DNA of 34,018 bases from Acidobacteria bacterium Ga0077553 (GTDB lineage Bacteria; Acidobacteriota; Terriglobia; Bryobacterales; Bryobacteraceae), in assembly GCA_001464575.1 (NCBI GenBank), contig LNFE01000175.1, positions 1 through 34,018 of the forward strand, read 5' to 3'. Position numbers and translations under genes: made by a program. Position 1 is the stretch's first letter. Every line of letters begins with the position of its first letter. Below are positions 30,519 through 34,018 of this stretch, in pieces. The notes beneath the pieces were generated by a model. That model was given only the letters and a program-made list of their open reading frames with translations. It made no database searches and had not been told where the DNA came from.

Positions 30519-32324
30519 GTGAGACGGGCGGTTGTTTCGCTAGTAGGGAGTATGACCGCCCTGCCCTTTCTGCTGCTCGCACAAGCGCTCCTGATCGAAG
30601 ATGGTTACGCCTCGCTCCAGCGGACTCCGGGGACTACCGTCCACGTGTTCGCACAACAGAACACGAACGGCCGGGTGTTCTCCGGCTGGTCCGGCGACAC
30701 CCATCTGCTGCTGGACCCGCAGGCTCCCTATACGACCTTCACCATGCCCGGGGCGAATGTTTCGCTGCAGGCGAACTACAGCACCGTGCCGGCTTGGACG
30801 GCGCGTTCGACGACGCTCGCCAACATTCCGGTGACGCACTATATTCCGCCGAATCCCATTGGGCTGGTCTTCTTCTTCCACGGCACCGGGGGGTCTGGCG
30901 CGGGGCAGTTTACGGGCGCGGAGTTTCTTTCCTTCATCCGCGACCTCGTCGGCGCCGGCTTCGGGGTGGCGGCCTTTGATTGTCAGAATCGGGAGACCGG
31001 CCAATGGAATACGACGGTGGCTGGAGCGGCGAATCCGGATATTGTCCGCGTCAACTCTGTTATCGCCGCGCTGCGGAGTCAGGGACTGATTTCCGCCAAT
31101 CTTCCGCTGTTCGCCTTCGGCCATTCGAATGGCGGCCAGTTTGCTCACCACTCGGCTCCTGAACTGAAGTGGGCCGCCGTGTCGATCTCCGCCGTGCAGG
31201 GCTCGAACCCTGCCACGGCGGCCTACGATGGCCCCCTGCTTTGGTGGATGCCGGCTAACGACGACCATCCGCAGGTGGGCCAGGTGAACGGTATCCAAAC
31301 CTCCATCGGACGCTATGAACTCGTGGCCAATCGCAACATCTTCGCCCGCCACACCATCACCGGTGCCATGCCGTTGTACCCCGAGCGCTTCACCCGTTCG
31401 GCCATCCTGACCCTAGCCGATTCCCAGGAGCTCTACACCCTGTTCCGCTCCCGCGGCTGGCTGGACGCGAACGACTTTCTGACGCGCAACCCGAGTACGT
31501 TTGACTGGCGTTCGGCGCTTCCCGCGCGGTTCACCGAGAACCAGCGGCTGTCGATCAACGTCCAGCTCGAGGCGACCTATATGACGCACGAGTTTGCCAA
31601 CTACACGCCTCATCTCACGATCGACCTTTTCCTCCGCGCGATTGGCAACCGCCCCGCGCTGCGGCCCGTCAACGCCGCCAGCTATCTTGGCGCGGCGATT
31701 GCTCCCGGCTCCATCGCCACCTTGTTCGCAAACGGCATTGCGCCGGCCCTCGCTGTGCCTCCGTCCGGGCCGGCGAATACGTTGCTGGGCGTCAGCGCCG
31801 TACTACGTTCGGCTGCGGGTGCGGAGACCGCCGCCCCGTGGTTCTTTGTCTCCCCGGGGCAGGCGAGCTTTCTGGTGCCGGCGGCCTTGGCTCCGGGGGA
31901 GTATAGTCTGCGGTTGCGCTCGGCGGATCGCCGGTTGAATGTGCCGACGCGGCTGGTGGCGGCCGCTCCGGGGATCTTCACGGCCAATGGCGCCGGCACG
32001 GGCGCCCCCGCCGCGGTGTTGCTCCGCGTTGCTCCCGATGGCGCCCGGTCGACCGAACTGGTCAGCGGCCCGATTCGCTTTGGCCCGGATCGTCTCTTTC
32101 TGGATCTCTACGCCACTGGGGTTCGCGGGGGTGCGGAGATCGCCGTGCTGGCGGGGGCGGAGCGGATTGCGCCGCTGTTTGCGGGCCCGCAGCCGCAGTT
32201 CGCTGGGTTGGATCAGGTGACCTTTGAGCTCCCGGCGGCTTGGGCGACGCGGGACCGGGTGGCGCTGCTGGTGGTGTCGGGAACGGAGCGTTCGAACTCC
32301 GTGGAACTGCGGTTCGGCAATTAG
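30519..32324 (+). CDS. Secreted alpha/beta-hydrolase (PHB-depolymerase-like) with TIGR03437 C-terminal domain
   Basis: About 601 residues from a GTG at 30519, preferred because it gives a full signal peptide (MRRAVVSLVGSMTALPFLLLAQA); the ATG at 30552 is the alternative. A bacterial InlB-like repeat follows (about 30-88, with FSGWSGDT and FTMPGANVSLQANY). The alpha/beta-hydrolase domain (about 95-390) shows the oxyanion loop FFFHGTGGSG, the nucleophile motif GHSNG and a late His in THEF. The last about 220 residues (from RPVNAASYLGAAIAPGSI) are a TIGR03437-type domain, a family abundant in Solibacter-like Acidobacteria and used in extracellular proteins. An esterase or polyester depolymerase outside the cell is the best guess; the substrate is unknown. 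Confidence 0.87.
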   Translation: MRRAVVSLVGSMTALPFLLLAQALLIEDGYASLQRTPGTTVHVFAQQNTNGRVFSGWSGDTHLLLDPQAPYTTFTMPGANVSLQANYSTVPAWTARSTTLANIPVTHYIPPNPIGLVFFFHGTGGSGAGQFTGAEFLSFIRDLVGAGFGVAAFDCQNRETGQWNTTVAGAANPDIVRVNSVIAALRSQGLISANLPLFAFGHSNGGQFAHHSAPELKWAAVSISAVQGSNPATAAYDGPLLWWMPANDDHPQVGQVNGIQTSIGRYELVANRNIFARHTITGAMPLYPERFTRSAILTLADSQELYTLFRSRGWLDANDFLTRNPSTFDWRSALPARFTENQRLSINVQLEATYMTHEFANYTPHLTIDLFLRAIGNRPALRPVNAASYLGAAIAPGSIATLFANGIAPALAVPPSGPANTLLGVSAVLRSAAGAETAAPWFFVSPGQASFLVPAALAPGEYSLRLRSADRRLNVPTRLVAAAPGIFTANGAGTGAPAAVLLRVAPDGARSTELVSGPIRFGPDRLFLDLYATGVRGGAEIAVLAGAERIAPLFAGPQPQFAGLDQVTFELPAAWATRDRVALLVVSGTERSNSVELRFGN

Positions 32325-32346
32325 CCTTGCCCTATACTAGAAGCTA

Positions 32347-32949
32347 ATGCAGGTCGCACTCCCTGAACTCGATGCTCCGGCGATCCTCAACCTCAATCGT
32401 GAGGTGTCGGTAGAGGAGTTCGAGGAGTTTTGCGCGGCTAATCCGTCCCTTCGTGTGGAACTTACGGCCAACGGAGAAATTTCAATCATGCCCCCCGCTG
32501 GCGGTGAATCGTCCTTTCGTAGTCTAGGTGTCTCCGCCCGGCTCTTCACTTGGGCGCTTACCGATCAGCGTGGCAAAGCCTTCGACTCCAGCGCGGCTTT
32601 CGTCCTTGCCTCCGGCGCCATCCTCTCGCCCGATGCCGCCTGGGTCGCCAATGAAAAACTGCAGTCGCTTACCCCTGCCCAGCGCCGCCGCTTCCTCCGC
32701 TTGACGCCAGACTTTGTGGTCGAGGTCGTCTCCCCCTCGGACCGGTTTGCCGACACCGAAAAAAAGATGCAGGAGTGGATCGCCAACGGTGTAGCGCTGG
32801 CTTGGCTCATTGATGGCGACGCCAGAGCAGTTTCCATCTATCGCCCCAATCTGCCGCCTGAGATCCGAAAAGGCGTCCTGTCGGTCAGCGGCGAGGGGCC
32901 CGTTGCCGGGTTCACCCTCGACCTTGCTGACATCTGGGCCGGCCTCTAA
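32347..32949 (+). CDS. Uma2 family (DUF820) endonuclease-fold protein
   Basis: A 200-residue protein with the Uma2/DUF820 pattern: VSVEEFEEFCAANP near the N-terminus, SPDAAWV with Asp96, then PDFVVEVVSPSDR with Glu126, and the helix KMQEWIANGVALAWLID. This is a PD-(D/E)XK nuclease-like core, but no cellular activity is established for most members, which occur as large paralogous families in cyanobacteria and other bacteria. A TATACT box lies 8 bases before the ATG, so transcription may start almost at the gene. It is immediately adjacent, convergently, to gcvP, with no bases between the two stop codons. Confidence 0.9.
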   Translation: MQVALPELDAPAILNLNREVSVEEFEEFCAANPSLRVELTANGEISIMPPAGGESSFRSLGVSARLFTWALTDQRGKAFDSSAAFVLASGAILSPDAAWVANEKLQSLTPAQRRRFLRLTPDFVVEVVSPSDRFADTEKKMQEWIANGVALAWLIDGDARAVSIYRPNLPPEIRKGVLSVSGEGPVAGFTLDLADIWAGL

Positions 32950-34018
32950 CTAACTCTGCGCGTACTCCTCAATCGAGGGACACGAACACACCAGATTCCG
33001 GTCCCCGTAGACGTTATCGATGCGGCCCACCGTGGACCAGTACTTGTCATGACGGGACGTCCCGGCCGGGAAGCAGCCCTCGGTACGCGGATACTTGCGG
33101 TTCCAGTTGTCGTCGGCAATGTCATGCACCGTGTGCGGGGCATGGCGCAGCGGCGAATCGGTAATCGCAAACCGGCCGTCCTGCACCTCCTGAATCTCCC
33201 GGCGGATCGCAATCATCGCGTCGCAGAACCGGTCGAGCTCCGCTTGCGACTCGCTTTCGGTGGGTTCGATCATCAGGGTGCCGGCTACCGGGAAGCTCAT
33301 CGTGGGCGCGTGGAAGCCGTAGTCGATCAGCCGCTTGGCGATGTCGTCGACGGTCACGCCGCAGGCGTCTTTCAAGGGCCGCGGGTCGATGATGCACTCG
33401 TGCGCCACGCGGCCGTTGGTGTTCTTGTACAGCACGGGGAAGTGCGGGCTCAGCCGCTTGGCGATGTAGTTGGCCGAGAGGATGGCCACCTCGGTTGCCT
33501 TCTGCAGGCCGGCCCCGCCCATCATCAGGATGTACACATAGGAGATCGGCAAAATCGACGCTGACCCGTACGGCGCGGCCGACACGGGGCCAACCGGCGC
33601 GGTGCCGCCGTCCACCAGCGGATGCCCGGGAAGGAACGGCGCCAGGTGGGCCTTCACCCCGATGGGACCCATGCCGGGCCCGCCGCCGCCGTGCGGAATG
33701 CAGAACGTCTTGTGCAGGTTCAAGTGCGAGACGTCGGCGCCGTAGTCGCCGGGCCGCGAGAGGCCTACCTGCGCGTTCATGTTGGCGCCGTCGAGATACA
33801 CTTGCCCGCCGTGCCGGTGCACAATCGCGCAGATTTCGCGGATCTGCTCTTCGAACACGCCGTGGGTGGAGGGGTAGGTCACCATCACCGCGGCCAGGTT
33901 CGCCGAGTGCTTCTCCGCCTTCGCTGTCAGGTCGGCAATGTCGACGTTGCCGTCCTCATCGCAGCTCACGACCACCACTTCCATGCCGACCATGTGCGCC
34001 GACGCTGGATTGGTGCCG
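32950..34018 (-). CDS. gcvP: Glycine dehydrogenase (decarboxylating), P-protein, partial
   Basis: The C-terminal about 355 residues of the PLP-dependent glycine cleavage P-protein; the frame runs off the right edge, so the N-terminal part is outside the window. The PLP Lys is in the family motif [20 protein letters not shown]. The Gly-rich loop, the region [20 protein letters not shown] and the end [20 protein letters not shown] are as in single-chain GcvP. The terminal block favours the homodimeric form rather than separate GcvPA/GcvPB. The enzyme decarboxylates glycine and passes the aminomethyl group to lipoyl GcvH. Other gcv genes are not visible in the window. Confidence 0.96.
   Translation of the reverse strand, partial: GTNPASAHMVGMEVVVVSCDEDGNVDIADLTAKAEKHSANLAAVMVTYPSTHGVFEEQIREICAIVHRHGGQVYLDGANMNAQVGLSRPGDYGADVSHLNLHKTFCIPHGGGGPGMGPIGVKAHLAPFLPGHPLVDGGTAPVGPVSAAPYGSASILPISYVYILMMGGAGLQKATEVAILSANYIAKRLSPHFPVLYKNTNGRVAHECIIDPRPLKDACGVTVDDIAKRLIDYGFHAPTMSFPVAGTLMIEPTESESQAELDRFCDAMIAIRREIQEVQDGRFAITDSPLRHAPHTVHDIADDNWNRKYPRTEGCFPAGTSRHDKYWSTVGRIDNVYGDRNLVCSCPSIEEYAQS

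Noticed and set aside
29668..30582. Minus-strand frame of 304 codons opposite the ADOP permease end
   Set aside because: Pro/Ser/Arg-rich shadow of a GC-rich gene with clear FtsX motifs on the plus strand.

Overview
The window is a GC-rich, densely coded stretch of bacterial chromosome with no phage, transposase, CRISPR, rRNA or tRNA signal. The gene content points to Acidobacteriota, most likely the Solibacter/Bryobacter group (Bryobacterales). The evidence is an extracellular esterase ending in a TIGR03437-type domain, a PadR regulator coupled to a large ADOP-type ABC permease, a TIGR02999-type ECF sigma factor beside a Ser/Thr kinase with a membrane anchor, and a Uma2 nuclease-fold protein. 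This placement is inference from family distributions, not from a marker-gene comparison.

Layout. 1-1721 (minus): the 5' part of a sugar phosphate isomerase/epimerase follows murB in one transcription unit. 1772-5524 (plus): an ECF sigma factor, a zinc-finger anti-sigma factor, a TPR/HEAT-repeat protein and a LolD-like ABC ATPase are chained by ATGA stop/start overlaps, then a DUF2461 protein. 5657-14639 (plus): a tight respiratory complex I operon in the order nuoC-D-I-J-K-L-M-N-H, without nuoA, B, E, F or G. 14699-16831: a perfect inverted repeat, a divergent class A beta-lactamase-like protein and an HGSNAT-like membrane acyltransferase. 16828-17274 (minus): a YqeY/GatB-like protein. 17323-20080 (plus): a class V aminotransferase and D-3-phosphoglycerate dehydrogenase, a likely serine biosynthesis pair; the serA 3' end looks frameshifted. 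20087-22987: a second hairpin, an RRM RNA-binding protein, a terminator, a bestrophin-like channel on the minus strand and a DEAD-box RNA helicase. 22984-26439: an ECF sigma factor divergent from a Ser/Thr kinase, and a secreted DUF4440/SnoaL-like protein. 26508-30494: an EamA transporter, a 47-residue membrane peptide, then PadR and the ADOP permease behind a clear sigma-70-type promoter. 30519-34018: a secreted esterase, a Uma2 protein and the C-terminal part of glycine dehydrogenase (gcvP, minus), cut by the window edge.

How the genes work together. The nuo genes supply the whole membrane arm and part of the peripheral arm of complex I; the N2-cluster subunit (NuoB), NuoA and any NADH module must be encoded elsewhere. 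SerA and the aminotransferase would make phosphoserine, and glycine dehydrogenase at the right edge also acts in one-carbon/glycine metabolism. There are two separate ECF sigma systems with different control logic: one by a membrane zinc-finger anti-sigma factor, the other probably by a kinase. No intergenic gap exceeds about 140 bases, so there is no long empty stretch. The most interesting item is the sigma/kinase pair at 22984-26017, where the sigma factor carries a threonine at a site that is normally acidic, as expected for a phosphorylation-activated sigma factor.
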